Assembly: GCA_029945375.1 (NCBI GenBank)
Contig: CM057060.1
Coordinates: 1,364,001-1,428,000, forward strand
Length of the DNA: 64,000 bases
Source: Agaricus subrufescens
Taxonomy: Eukaryota > Basidiomycota > Agaricomycetes > Agaricales > Agaricaceae
Reading direction: 5' to 3'
The position numbers and the translations under genes are program-made. The notes below the pieces were generated by a model. That model had not been told where the DNA came from and searched no databases. It worked only from the letters and a program-made list of their open reading frames with translations. Positions 24,643 to 36,200 of this stretch are shown in pieces; position 1 is the first letter of the stretch, and every line of letters starts with the position of its first letter.

Positions 24643-27600
24643 ATGACCTCGCATGCCCTCCTCCTCCGTCTCTTCCTCTCCCCCTCCTTCTTTTCCCTCC
24701 ACCTCGCCCTCAACTACCTCCGTCTCTATGCAGACAACATCGGCATCACCTACTACCTCACCCGCAGGCTCCGCGAGCTCGATGTCCACCAGCTCTACGA
24801 TGTCTGGGGCTTCATATGGTCCTCTTCTTCTCTCCGGCCTCCCAGCTCCCAGCTCACCCTTCCTGCAGCCATCTTCTCGTCACTCGCCCCTCAAAGTCCA
24901 GGGCCCTCGAGGTCTTTGTTGTAGAGACTGCCCAGCGCTCTACCCACATTGCCATGATCGTATGTCCCCTTCTGTTGCTTGTATATCACCACTTCACATC
25001 TTGTTAGACGCTCTGGTACATGCAAGCCTCTCTCCATGACCTATCATTAACCCGCCGCGAGTCCCCGTCCTTCACCATCTGCCAACGCGTCCTCCATAAA
25101 TGCCATGAGGTCATCTTTAATGATTTACCGCGCCCCACCTCCTCACCCTACCCTCCCTTTAAATTCTCCGCCCGTACCCCCTTCACTAGAAAGAAAGTAA
25201 GGCACCATGCAGAGCCCGCCTTTGTTGGCATAGGCGTCGTCCTTGCTGCAGTCCCTGCAATGCCTGCTCTTGCCGATATTACCGGCCAGATCGCCTTGGA
25301 GCAGGGCCGAGCCGATGACGATGGGCAAGAGTTGCGAAGCCTACGGTCTATTGAAACAGACGTTGTAGTCGTTGCCCCACCCAAGACTGCGGATTCCTCT
25401 GGCATAGATGACGACCTTGACCTGGAGACCGACAGTCCCCAAAGGGAAGAGAGTAATAACCCCATATCAGGCCGAGCAGATCATCAAGAGATATTACGGC
25501 AGGACTCTCCTATCATCCTCCGTCGTCGTACCATCACTGCTTCCCAAACAGTACCTGCTCTACCGTTACACCTCCGTACGATTCGACGTTCTCGAGCCTC
25601 TGAGGATCCCCTAGGTCAACTAGATTCTGAAGTCTCGTCTGCTGCTCCTGCCCAGTCCTCACCCTCCCTCCCCGCAACGAGAGCGCCTCCCCGGTTCGCA
25701 GCTGTTAAGAGGGCGGACTCGCTTCTCGAGAAGTATGATTTACAGGCTCAGGCCCAGCTTCTGCGAGGGCACTACTGTCATTCAGAAGTACGTCGATCCT
25801 TTTGAGTGCCTTTTATTTTTAACAAATCAACAATCATCCATTAGATCCAATTCATCTTAGATCTTGAAAAAATCTGTAGCCGTCTCTTGATTGTACCCAA
25901 GCCTGCGCGCGTAAGCGCACTTAGAGCAGAACTTACTGCGCTAAACCATAAGCTGCCTGCCGAGGTACGACTTGTATTGTACGAGCCTGAGAGCAGATGT
26001 TGATTCTTCTTAGATCTGCATGCCGATGTGGTGTAGCTCCTCAGATATGCCCCAGGGTGCAAGTGCCATACCCCAACCCCACCATCGCATAGTCAGGATC
26101 CCCCCTGGCGAGAGCGTTGTGCTCAACTCAGCAGAGCGAGCCCCGTACTTGCTACTAATCGAAATCATACACGACGACCTTGATTTTGATCCTTCTAAGC
26201 GAGCTAATAAGGAGGTGCTCAGGAAGATAGTATCAAAAGAAGAAGAGAAAAAAGGAGCTTCCAAGGACCTTGTCCCCTTTGGCCGCAGCAACTCCAAACA
26301 CTCAGACGCACAACCAGGAATTGATGATGACGACTTGACGGTTGATTCAGGCATCCCTCACTCATCTCTCTCTATTCCAGTAGCTTCCGAGCCTCTTTCC
26401 CCATCAGACACTTTTCAGTCTCAGGATACAAATAATCCGGAAGAGGAAATTGACCTTGTCGAGCAGTTGTACGGAGCGGGTCAGCCTCTGAAATCTGCGA
26501 ACTTGGATCTGGCAGAATCAATCGTACTACCCCCAGCCCCAAAAAACAGGGACTTGGATATGGCAGCGTGGTCTTCTACTGCAAATGTAGATGACGCCGA
26601 AACATCTAGAGCGAGTTCAGTTCACAGAGGCTCGACCGGTAATGGGAGCATAGAGTCGCCTAATGGTAAAAGTACACTGTCACCTGTTGGACAAGTGAAT
26701 GGCGGATATGGAGTCCTTTCGTTGGATGAGTATTTTGAGCGAATGCGGACAGCTGCGATCATGCTCGCACAACTCAATGCCAACCTAGTTCGTGATCAAA
26801 TAGCCACACCCTATTCTGGACCTGTTGGGAGTGCTTTGTCGGGCAAGGATCCATCCCCCTCCAGTACTTCCTCGAGTAGGACCGCATGGATCCCAGGTTC
26901 TGGATGGCTCATGGGATCTTCATCTTTCACCCCTGATTCAGGCCAACCGTCACCCTCTGGTACGGCGCAGACACAGATGCAAGGAAGAATGCGTCTTCAG
27001 CACGCCGAGGCACAGCAAATCCGGGACAGAATCATGAAAGAGATGTTGGCGCTTGAAGAGGAGCGGATGGAGCGGATGAAAGAAAACAAGTCTGGTTTTG
27101 AGAGCGGAAGTAGTTGGAGCAGAGCTGGCCTAGGAATCAGGGGGGTGGATCTGGGCTCTGCAAGCGGGGAGAACAGCGTGGAAGACGAGGGGATCATTAG
27201 GCGGGAGCTAAATAAAGCTGATCCGTCAGCTGTAGTCTTTAGTGAGAGCTGGACTACTAAGAAAGTGCGTTCAGACCCTTTCTATCGCTTGCTCGACTGA
27301 GTGCGTCCATATAGAGTCGGATAAAAGCCGCATCGCCTTACGGACATCTCGGTGCGTCTGGTGACCTATTAAACGTAACTTAAATTGACATTTTCTGTCA
27401 TTCCCTAACTGGCATTGAATTCTCTTAGCGAATTGGGATTGTGTATCCGTAATTGTCAAGACTGGCGGTGATTTGCGACAAGAGCAATTAGCAGTACAAC
27501 TCATTCGAGAATTCCAGCGGATATGGACCGAAGAGAATTGTCCGTGCTGGGTGCGATAGTGAGTTTCCTGGTTAGTTAGTTGGTCAGACACATAATCTTT

Positions 27601-28473
27601 TGTATAGCTTCCGCATTGTGATTCTTGGTGCGACTTCTGGTTTGGTGGAGACCATCACAGATGCGGTGTCGATACACTCAATCAAAAAGGCTGAATATGC
27701 AAAACGACTGGCACACAACAGACTAGGGTATGTCACACTGATGGACCACTTCAAGTCTGTAAGTCAATTTTTGCATTATTGAAAATCATCGCTGATTTTT
27801 GGATGCTCCCAAGGCCTATGGTGACCCCTCTTCTGCCAAATTTGCTCGTGCCCAACGCAATTTCGCGAAATCTCTTGCCGGATACTCCATCATTACTTAC
27901 CTTTTACAAGTGAAAGATCGACACAACGGCAATATTCTTCTTGATCGAGAGGGCCACCTTATTCATATTGACTTTGGGTTTATCCTGAGTAATACACCCG
28001 GAAATATCGGTTTTGAAGCTGCACCGTTCAAGCTACCGCCGGATTATATTGAAGTCCTTGGCGGTGAAAATGGAGCGCCGTTCTTGGAATTCAGGAGGTT
28101 GTTCAGGGAGGGTTTTGAAGCTGCCAGAAAACATTGCGATCGGATCCTTAGTGAGTCTCTCCAAAAATTAAAATAAAAAAACTGTAGCTGGAACGATTGT
28201 GTAGCGCTGGTGGAACTGATGCAGAAGGACTCGACGTTACCTTGTTTTGCCCTCTACGGTGAACAGACGGTACAATACTTGAAGGACAGATTCCAACCTA
28301 CACTGACTCACTCGCTAATTGGAGAATATGTGGACCGATTGATTGACACATCCCTGGGCTCTCACTGGACGAGGCTCTATGACTCCGTGAGTATTCCTAC
28401 CCGTGTCTATATGGTGACAGTCCCCATTAATGTCAATGATTAGTATCAGTATTATTCGCAGTCCATTTTGTGA
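24643..28473 (+). CDS. PIK1: Phosphatidylinositol 4-kinase Pik1 (PI4K-beta type)
   Basis: Pik1 makes PI4P at the Golgi (and in yeast also the nucleus) and is needed for Golgi exit. The start at 24643 gives MTSHALLLRLFLSPSFFSLH, followed by NYLRLYADNIGITYYLTRRL and, after an intron near 24815-24865, RPSKSRALEVFVVETAQRST, the lipid-kinase-unique helical region. A long, poorly conserved acidic Ser-rich middle covers 25100-27000, interrupted by the conserved stretch QLLRGHYCHSEIQFILDLE. The kinase domain starts around 27240 (SESW) and contains VIVKTGGDLRQEQLAVQLIR, the catalytic loop KDRHNGNIL and the metal-binding HIDFGFIL. The C terminus includes FKLPPDYIEVLGG and ends in DSYQYYSQSIL after a last intron at 28387-28443. 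KDRHNGNILLD is the PI4K-beta form and not the Stt4/PI4K-alpha form. Confidence 0.95.
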
Positions 28474-28711
28474 TTGTCACTGTCAACTACATATCCTTCA
28501 CTCCGATCAATGATTACTCCTGTAGGTAAAATATATTATAATGAAACCAAAGCGGACATTTGCACAGCAAAGATTTAAATTTAAAAAAAGAAAAAAACAA
28601 ACGACTGTCATATTGCAAGGGATCGTATAAATAAGGGTCCATCACAGGAACATCGTGCATGTAAATATAGACAGGAAGGTAAATTACAGCCTGAAAAGTT
28701 TATAAAATGGT

Positions 28712-30747
28712 CTACCGGAACATATCGTCGTAGCGGTTCAGGCATGAGTACCCTTCACGGTCTAGTAATTCGGTAAATGTAAACCCGGCGTTGCCGAGGT
28801 AGGAGACAATGGACTCACCAAAGTTTACTCCCTCGTCACACCAGCATTTGCCCTTCTTGTGTGCGTCACCTTGGGGGCAATGCTGGAAAGGCTCGTGCCG
28901 ATAGCCTACGAGATATACTTGAGCAAAGAACGACACTAGATGTAACTGAACTTACCGATATCATTGAAAAAGTGCTGTTTTTTTTGTCGAATACAGTCAG
29001 TGCTGAGGGTTTTTGAAGGGGGGCTACAAGTACTCACAATCTGTTCCTTCTTCGCAAAAAGGGCAGCACCAATACTGTGGACAGGAGCATCACCCCAGCG
29101 CTAACGACGACGTACAAGATTTAGCTTGCAATTACATTCGAAGCCGATGAGAAAGCAGGCTTACCTCGTAGTAGAAACCACCAGCTTTATCTAAATGATC
29201 AAAAAACTTGGAATAAGCTTCTCCTCTCCAAAAGTCCATGTCTCCAATCTCAAAGTTGCTCCAGACTATATTCACAAACAAATTTGCGTTAGCAGTGTGT
29301 ATTGTGTGATAAACAGAAAAAGGGCACTTGCAATGACAGCGATTGTAGTCGGCACCGTTGTTGTCAGACAAAAATTGAATCGCGTTCCCGGGTGCTATCA
29401 GATCTGGGTTTTGCTGCATGAATTCTATGCGTTGGAAATGGATTTATAAATGAGGATCTTCGTTTTCGGATATACGGCGTACCTCTGACTGACTTCCAGA
29501 GCGTGGGGATGGTTTCCGAGTATTCATAGAGTGAGATGGTGAACCCTGAGCAGGGAAATTAACCTTTATATTCCATAGTCAACAACTAACTCACCATAAA
29601 CTTTATTCTCATCTTCCATGAAACGGAATGGATCATAGTCGATATCGCAGAAAAACTTGACTCCAGGTCTAATCAAATTCATTAGAAGACCCGCAAGGGC
29701 GTGTGTCCTTTTCACTTACTCGACTCTGTAGAAGGCGCATACGTAAATCAAACTTGAGTTGACAAGGATCTGAGACGTACCTCCAGTAGTACCTGTAAGG
29801 CTTGAGAATTTCTTGTCTATAGAAGAACTAAGTCGTTCACCGTCAATCACACAGCACGAAAAAAAAACAAAAAGAGATATGACGAACTCCAGAATTGAAG
29901 CGGCACATGTTGCGATATCTTTAGAAGAAAAGTCTTAGTAGTGGCAAGAAAGGACAAGAATCAGATGTCAACGTACGGGACACTGCCTTTAAACCGACAT
30001 GAGTTACCAGAGTATTATATCTCGACATAAGTACGAACGCACCTCCGTAGATCACATTATGCTTGACCATATCTTTCCTCGCCTCAGATGCCTTTTCCTC
30101 GTCGATCCAATCCGGCTGGACCCAGTGTTCATTAGGAATAAGGCCGTATTTTATTGTTGAATCCGTCAATTGCTCGAGTCGGCTAAATCAATAGTACGCC
30201 AAACAAAAAAAGCAAACACATTAAAAATGACAAAAAAAATTTTTTTAAGATGGAAGGGGGGACGCACTGCTTGAACCGTTCATCGAATGGTTGCTCATTA
30301 AGCAACACATAGTCATATCCAAACTTTTTGTTGAACCTATCCTCCATCTGTTTGACACTACTCACAACACCATCAATATCACCGTTGCGCGCTGTTGATC
30401 ATCACAATTGAGCGACAAAATTTGTCATGATATTATTGAACATGGAAACGGACCAAGGATCACAATGGCAGCATTCGCCCTTCTGCCTTCCGCCTTGGTA
30501 TTATTGACTTTGATATAATAGTCCTCAGGGACTGCAGTTTTGTACGGCGGCTCATTTCCAGCGCCCACAATTTTTTTGATATTGTCAAGGGACGTTGCCT
30601 GCCCGTATATTTCATTTGAAAAACTGAGGATATAATGAAGGCTGATCTGTAAACGGCGGTTGGCGGGGGCGCCTAAGGGGTGAAAACTAGTTGGAGGCTT
30701 ACGATTACAGCCAAGATTACGAGAACATATCGCATAGTAGTCATCAT
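28712..30747 (-). CDS. GT15 alpha-1,2-mannosyltransferase (KRE2/MNT1/KTR family), copy A
   Basis: This is a Golgi type II membrane glycosyltransferase that adds alpha-1,2-mannose to N- and O-glycans using GDP-mannose and Mn2+. The start at 30747 reads MMTTMRYVLVILAVI, which with the next exon (SLHYILSF) forms the signal anchor. A short stem is followed by the catalytic domain: SSVKQMEDRFNKKFGYDYVL, LLNEQPF, YGLIPNEHWVQPDWIDEEKA, YRNMCRFNSGFFYRQEIL, YWRVEPGVKFFCDIDYDPF and EIGDMDFWRGEAYSKFFDHL followed by GGFYYERWGDAPVHSI. The end is GYSCLNRYDDMFR with TAG at 28714-28712. The gene has about ten introns. It is convergent with PIK1 and in tandem with a paralogue just upstream, with 259 bases between the two coding regions. 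Confidence 0.93.
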
Positions 30748-31006
30748 GGCTGCTTCTGCAAGAATGCCCCCTAAAGAAGAGGAACGGCCAGGAAGCTGCG
30801 GAGGGGAAGTGGGGGTGTGAGTGTAGAGGCTGCGCTAGAACTCAAGAGGGGACTGTTGCCATCAGCGGAGCACGTGCCTAGGTTCCAGAGCATAGGTAAC
30901 AGTATATATTACCAAGCAGCCATAAATAAATAAGTACAGGTCTATCGACAGTCCACGTCTCCCATATATACCAAGTTTCCCACCTCTCCCCCTTTCACGT
31001 CCCGTC

Positions 31007-32946
31007 TCATGAGTTTTCGGTCTGTTGAGTGAACAGTCTCTCAAACTTCCGAAGACATGAATTAGGAGCGCTGTCTGCAGGGTGTGTCAGAGGCTGCCGA
31101 ATTTGTGCAAGTCCAGACACGTACCAAAGCTATCTTTGGGGTCACAGGAACACCGTCCGCGCACCCAGTCATCTCCACTCGGGCAGTGCTGGAAGGGATC
31201 GTGGCGGTAGCCAATATCCTTGAAAAAGTGCACTTGGTCTTTTGAGGCGAACAGTGATGCAGCTATGCTGTGAACGGGCGCATCTCCCCACCGCTAATGT
31301 CCAATATCAGCATGGTCCTTGTCCTACCAGTGGGAAAACAAACCTCATAATAGAAACCACCCTTGGATTCTAGGTGCTCGAAGAACTTTTGGTATACTTC
31401 GCTCCGCCAGAATTCCATGTCAGCGATTTCAAAGTTACTCCAGACTAGAAGGCCAAGGTTAAATGACCAAACCTTGAATGCTCATGTATCAATAACTTAC
31501 AATGGCAAAGATTATAACTGTGGCCTCCGTCTTCTGACAAAAAGCCCATAGCATTATCCGGATGTACATACTCCGGTTGCCTTTTCATAAACTCTACCTG
31601 GGGGATGAGCCAATCATGGTAGCCGAGTGAATGATGAGCCTTCACCTTTCACAGTCGACCACAGGGTCGGGATTGTCGGCTCCCACTCTATCAGGGAAAG
31701 GGTAAAACCTAAATTGCATCAAAACCCTGTTTTTTACAAAAAGTCAGCTGTCGTTGCTCACTATATATCTTGTTGTTTTCTTGCATAAACACGAAGGGGT
31801 CATACGTGATATCGCAGAAGAACTGCACGCCTGGTCTACAGAGATGGCCAATGTTAGCCAACATATTTTTGGATGATACAAAAGCAAGCGTACTCGACCC
31901 TGTAGGAGGGAAAATCTACAATTAACTTCATCAAGCTAAAAATAGATGAAGGGCTCACCTCCAATAATAGCGATATGGTTCCAGAAGTTCGTGTTTGAAA
32001 AAGAACTAAAAATAGTGTTAGCGCAAACCTCTCACAATTGCCGCGTAGTACCCACCCCAGAATTGAACCGACACATGTTGCGATATCTATCACGAGTCAG
32101 TTCCCGCGAGGGGCATGGATGATAGAATATTGCACTAACGGGACACTGCCTGAGGGGAGTGGCGACGATCAGCATCAGGACAGCATTAGTTAGACTTGAA
32201 ACATACCAGCGTAGATGATGCCTTGGGACATCATTCGCGAGCGACCGGCCCTCGCACGATCTTCGTCAATCCAGTCGGGCTGATACCAGTGTTCGTTGGG
32301 GATGAGACCGAAGTGAATAGGAGCATCCGTCAATACTTTTACTCGGCTAAAGACACGTAAACGATTGATGAGAGATGGATAGAAACTGACGCACGTCATA
32401 AATTCTTCCGTAAAGGGTTCTTCATTTAACAAAACCCATGGGTATCCGTAATTTTTGTTGAAACGATCTTCCATCTGTCGGATGCTTGATATGACGCCTG
32501 AAAGGTCGGAATTGCGACATAGGAACACAAATGTAGCGTTCGCCCGTTTCGGGGCTGAAGGGATGCCCATACTGGGCTCGGAGGATGCGACAACAACGGT
32601 GGTGGTGGACACCTCGGTCGTTACCTCCGTGATCGTTTCGGTTGGAAGGTCCTCCAGGGCCAGGTCGGGATCCAGGTCATAGTCGGGGTCGATGAGGAAG
32701 GCGGGAGGGGCAGCGGCGGCGGAGGCATTGAAGACCCGATCATGTGCGGATTGCCACTTTTCGCTGAGGCTTGCAAAACTGGCGAGCCGAGAATAGTCAG
32801 AGTGCACCATACTGAGGACATAGTGGAAGGCGACCTAGAGCGGGCTGAGCAGGTGCTGGGAGGGCGGGGGAAAGACATACGACGGTGAGGACGACCAGCA
32901 GCGCGAGCCTCCGGGGGGTGGAGGAGAGGAGGGAGAAACCAGGCAT
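31007..32946 (-). CDS. GT15 alpha-1,2-mannosyltransferase (KRE2/MNT1/KTR family), copy B
   Basis: This is a paralogue of the neighbouring copy A. The start at 32946 reads MPGFSLLSSTPRRLALLVVL, a signal anchor completed in the next exon (FHYVLSM). Unlike copy A, it carries a longer stem of about 80 residues, first acidic (DPDYDLDPDLALEDLP) and then Thr/Val-rich (TEVTTEVSTTTVVVASSE), that should hold the catalytic domain away from the membrane and may itself be O-mannosylated. The catalytic domain has SSIRQMEDRFNKNYGYPWVL, IHFGLIPNEHWYQPDWIDED, and later SNFEIADMEFWRSEVYQKFF followed by RWGDAPVHSI. The last exon gives SAPNSCLRKFERLFTQQ and a TGA at 31009-31007. The order and approximate positions of introns match copy A, which points to a tandem duplication. 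TOM40 starts divergently 416 bases away. Confidence 0.92.
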
Positions 32947-33362
32947 GGTGGGAGAGAGAAGGAAGGAGGGGCGGGAGCCGGGGGATTATAACGGTCTGGT
33001 ACCTGCGGTAGTTTTGTGGAGAGGAGATTTCGAGTATAGACAAGTGGAGCGTCTTGTTATATGGATCTTGCCATTTTCACCCTTACTCCACCTGATAGGT
33101 TCGCTAGGTTACCGTTTGCCCACACTGCTGACACCGCCCAGGGACCCCATGTATGTAGAACCGCAGCACAACGGGTAGTTTGTCATACGTAGCGCCGTCT
33201 CCCGTGCGCCGCAGCGTCCGGGCCAACATTTGTCGAAATCAGTTATTCGGCTCCAGGGGCGAGGATCACCGCGTCCGCGTTTCTCACCGCTCCAAGGTTC
33301 CCACGCTCTGCTTTGTCACTGTTGTCTGCTTTTCTTCCCGCCAGCTGCTGCACTGTCCATCC
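32947..33362. promoter_or_regulatory. Divergent promoter region between GT15 copy B and TOM40
   Basis: The two start codons are 416 bases apart on opposite strands, so the region should hold both promoters. Short open frames here have no recognisable features. I could not define specific factor sites with confidence. Confidence 0.5.
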
Positions 33363-34645
33363 ATGGCCTCCCCCTCCGTGCCCGAGTCCGCCGCGCCACC
33401 CAAGCCCGCCGCCTCGGAGACGCCCGCAGTCGCCCCCTCCTACTTCAGGCCCATCTCCCCCCTCTGGAATGCCCTCGACCGCTTCAACCAATGGCGAGCC
33501 GACCTCGGCCTGCCCCATCCCGGCAGCGCAGAGAATCTCCAGAAAGAGGTCAAGGGTGCGTGTTTTTCTCCCCGACGCGACTGCTTCTTTTGCTTACGCG
33601 CCCGTTCCGTCTAGGCACCCATCTCAACAACTACATGTTTGATGGAGCACGCGCCGACCTCACAAAAAGCCTGTCTATGAACCCCCTTTTCCAAGTCACC
33701 CACTCCTTTGCATTAGGCTCGCAGACCCTCCCATCCTCATACAATTTCGGTGCTATTTTTGCAAATCCTAAGGTGCGGGGTTTCCGAACCCGAGGTTTTA
33801 TTCCGTTGGTACTGAAAATATACCGCTTAGGTGTTCATGCAAGGAGGCGTCGATCACGAAGGCAATGTGAATGCTAGATATAACCAAGGCTGGTCAGAGA
33901 GCCAAGTCACAAAAGTGCAAGCGCAAGTGTGTATTTGGCCCTTTTTTTTCGACCTATTTTCGCCGACTAACAGCGCCCGTCAGTTTTCACAACAGGACGG
34001 TCAAAACATGGTCCAACTAGAGCACGACTTTCAGGGTCGCGACTTTCACCTAAATTTCAAAGGAATCAACCCCTCTCCCGCTGATTTCTCGGGTGTATAC
34101 ATTGGCAGCTACCTCCAATCAGTCACCAAAAATCTCGCCCTCGGCGTTGAGAGCCTATGGCAGCGCCCCAACCCCCAGGTGTCTGAAATTAGCGCTTCTT
34201 ATCTTGCCAAGTATACGAGTAGCGACAAAAATTGGATTGCGACTGCACAGTTGCAGCCAGCAGGTGTGCTTCAAGCCACTTACTGGCACAAGTTGAGCGA
34301 GAAGGTCGAAGTCGCTGCCGACCTCCAGCTCATCGCCGCACCAACTCGGCGTGATGCTATTGCCACTCTCGGTGCCAAATACGACCTAAGGCTGGCGACC
34401 TTCCGTGCGCAGCTCGACTCTACTGGTAAAGTGTCGGCCCTCCTCGAGCAACGTTTTACCCCCTCTTTCGCGTTCATGGTGTCAGGAGAAATTGATCACT
34501 TTAAGGTGCGGCAAGATTTATAGTCATTGAACGCTTAACTAACTTTTTATGTGTGTTGCAGAATGCTGCAAAAGTCGGTGTCGGTGTGATGATTGAGAGC
34601 TCAAGCCTTACGCCCGAGGAGATGGGCCTCCCTCCCCAACTCTGA
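33363..34645 (+). CDS. TOM40: Mitochondrial import receptor subunit Tom40
   Basis: Tom40 is the beta-barrel channel of the outer-membrane TOM complex through which nearly all mitochondrial precursors pass. The start at 33363 opens a Pro/Ala-rich N-terminal extension (about 35 residues). The conserved part follows: FRPISPLWNALDRFNQWRAD, a short exon with EVKGTHLNNYMFDGARADLT, then NPLFQVTHSFALGSQ, YNFGAIFANPKVFMQGGVDH and the barrel strands up to EIDHFKNAAKVGVGVMIESS. The protein ends with EEMGLPPQL and TGA at 34643-34645. Five introns are visible, all with GT-AG ends. The length of about 350 residues is normal. The gene is followed at 209 bases by the ABC ATPase gene on the same strand. Confidence 0.96.
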
Positions 34646-34854
34646 AAATAGTATAATCTATCTTATAGAATAATATCCCACTAGTCATATATAATGGCAT
34701 TTCAGGTTGTTAGTTGCTTTCTGTACGGCTTATTGGATAGGCAGCGCAAGTAGCTGTATTCACGATCGAATAATTAGATGACGTCACCTGGGCAGAGTGC
34801 TTGGACATCAATTCGCCTGCTAACTCCTTCCTTTTTCCCTGCCAACGAGTGTCA

Positions 34855-35880
34855 ATGAGTAACCCAATCCTCGAGCTCCATGGCATTACGTGCGAAGTAT
34901 CCCCAGGCCAGTGCCTTTTCGAAGATATCAGCTTCGCTGTGAACGAGGGTGAGTACTGGTCTAGACCCTATTTCGTAAACCGCTCACGATGATACGTCCT
35001 ATCACAAGGAGACATCGTCGTTCTTCAAGGGAAAAGTGGATCCGGGAAGACAACGCTCCTCAAATGCATGGCTTATCTCGTTCTCCACCAGGGAAGGATA
35101 CTCTATCGTGGGAGGTACGAGAAGAAACCCTCTATTTCTACCGAGGGCGGGTTCCGACTAGCGATAATACTAACATTCTTTCAATTTATTACATCTTCTT
35201 TTGGTATTTTTCATTTCTTTGCTTGTTTTTTTCTCAAGGACACCACAAGCACATGGTCGGGATAAATCAACACGCGAATTACAGGACGATGATCTCTCAT
35301 TGTTTCCTACCATAGGCATACCCACATTCCGCACGAGAGTCCTCTATGTTCCACAACGCCCCTCACTTCTTCCGGGAACACCCCGAGATTTCTTGTACTC
35401 TGTGTCGGAATTGAAATCACACAGGGCTTACAAGAATGGGGATTCCGAGAATAGTGCGATGGATGAGGTGTTTGAGAGGGCTTCGGAGGTTGCTGAGAGA
35501 TGGGGTGTTCATACTTTTTTGTGGGAGAGGGAGTGGTCTACTTTGAGTGGGGGAGAGGCACAGAGAATTGTTCTTGCTATTGCGTTATCTTTGGATACGG
35601 CTGAGGTTTTACTCCTAGATGGTGAGTGACAATCCTTGAGATGAACCCCCTGGCCCTTGATTGATTAAAATGATCTCGTTATGTAGAACCTACGTCTGCA
35701 CTAGACCCTCAATCATCAGCGATGGTAGAAGAGTTCTTAGTCCAGACCGTACGGTCCAAAGACCGGAATCTCAAATCATTGATCTGGATCACGCACTCCG
35801 AGGAGCAAGCCAAGCGCGTCGGTACTCGTTTCTTCAACTTCTCAAACGGGAGATGCGAGGAAGAGATATCGGTGGTGTGA
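34855..35880 (+). CDS. Soluble single-domain ABC ATPase (FetA/STAR1-like nucleotide-binding subunit)
   Basis: The product is one ABC nucleotide-binding domain without membrane spans. It begins MSNPILELHGITCEVSPGQC, has Walker A GKSGSGKTT, a Q-loop in VLYVPQRPSLLPGTP, the signature LSGGEAQR, Walker B VLLLDEPTSALDP and the H-loop WITHSEEQ. In bacteria and plants such short subunits (FetA/YbbL, STAR1) pair with a separate UPF0014-type membrane subunit; assignment to that group is my inference from the GxPxxRxxVLYVPQRP pattern. I see no membrane partner in this window. Keeping the frame between the exon ending GRILYRG (35114) and GIPTFRTRV (35316) needs a 17-base exon at 35239-35255 (TPQAH in the protein). 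Two other introns lie near 34950-35009 and 35622-35685. The protein ends at the TGA at 35878-35880. Confidence 0.8.
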
Positions 35881-36007
35881 TTAACAACTTATGGATTTCT
35901 GCACGTAGATTTGAATAGTTGGGTTGAGTGCGAGTTATAGAATTTTTGGGAAAATGCCAGTTAGCCGCCTGCCCGGTCAAGGTGGACTGCTGTCGCAGGG
36001 TTAACAA

Positions 36008-36096
36008 GCCCGTATAGCTCAGCCGGTAGAGCATTGTACTTATGAGGTTACATTCTGGCCATGCAAGGGTCTCGAGTTCGAATCTCGATATGGGCA
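36008..36096 (+). tRNA. tRNA-Ile (anticodon UAU) with a 16-base intron
   Basis: The sequence folds into a full cloverleaf. The acceptor stem pairs GCCCGTA with TATGGGC (one G-U pair), followed by discriminator A at 36096. The D arm is GCTC/GAGC, the T arm is TCGAG/CTCGA with loop TTCGAAT. The anticodon stem pairs TTGTA with TGCAA. The loop starts C-T-T-A-T-G, giving anticodon TAT (UAU, reading the rare Ile codon AUA). A 16-base intron follows position 37 at 36046-36061 or so, where eukaryotic tRNA introns always sit. A run of T residues shortly after the 3' end (near 36104) should serve as RNA polymerase III terminator. The gene lies between two convergent protein genes. Confidence 0.93.
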
Positions 36097-36200
36097 TCTT
36101 GCTTTTTCTCAGTCTGCTCAATGTACCCTCAGATTTATGGTATAATGCGTATATGACAGGACATGTAGTAAATCGCAGAACAGTACTAGACTGGGAGTAG

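Noticed and set aside
24346..24924. Plus-strand open frame of 192 codons running into PIK1
   Set aside because: Its first part is antisense to the OST3 signal peptide and reads as Gly/Glu/Ala-rich shadow sequence. Only the part from the ATG at 24643 is PIK1.
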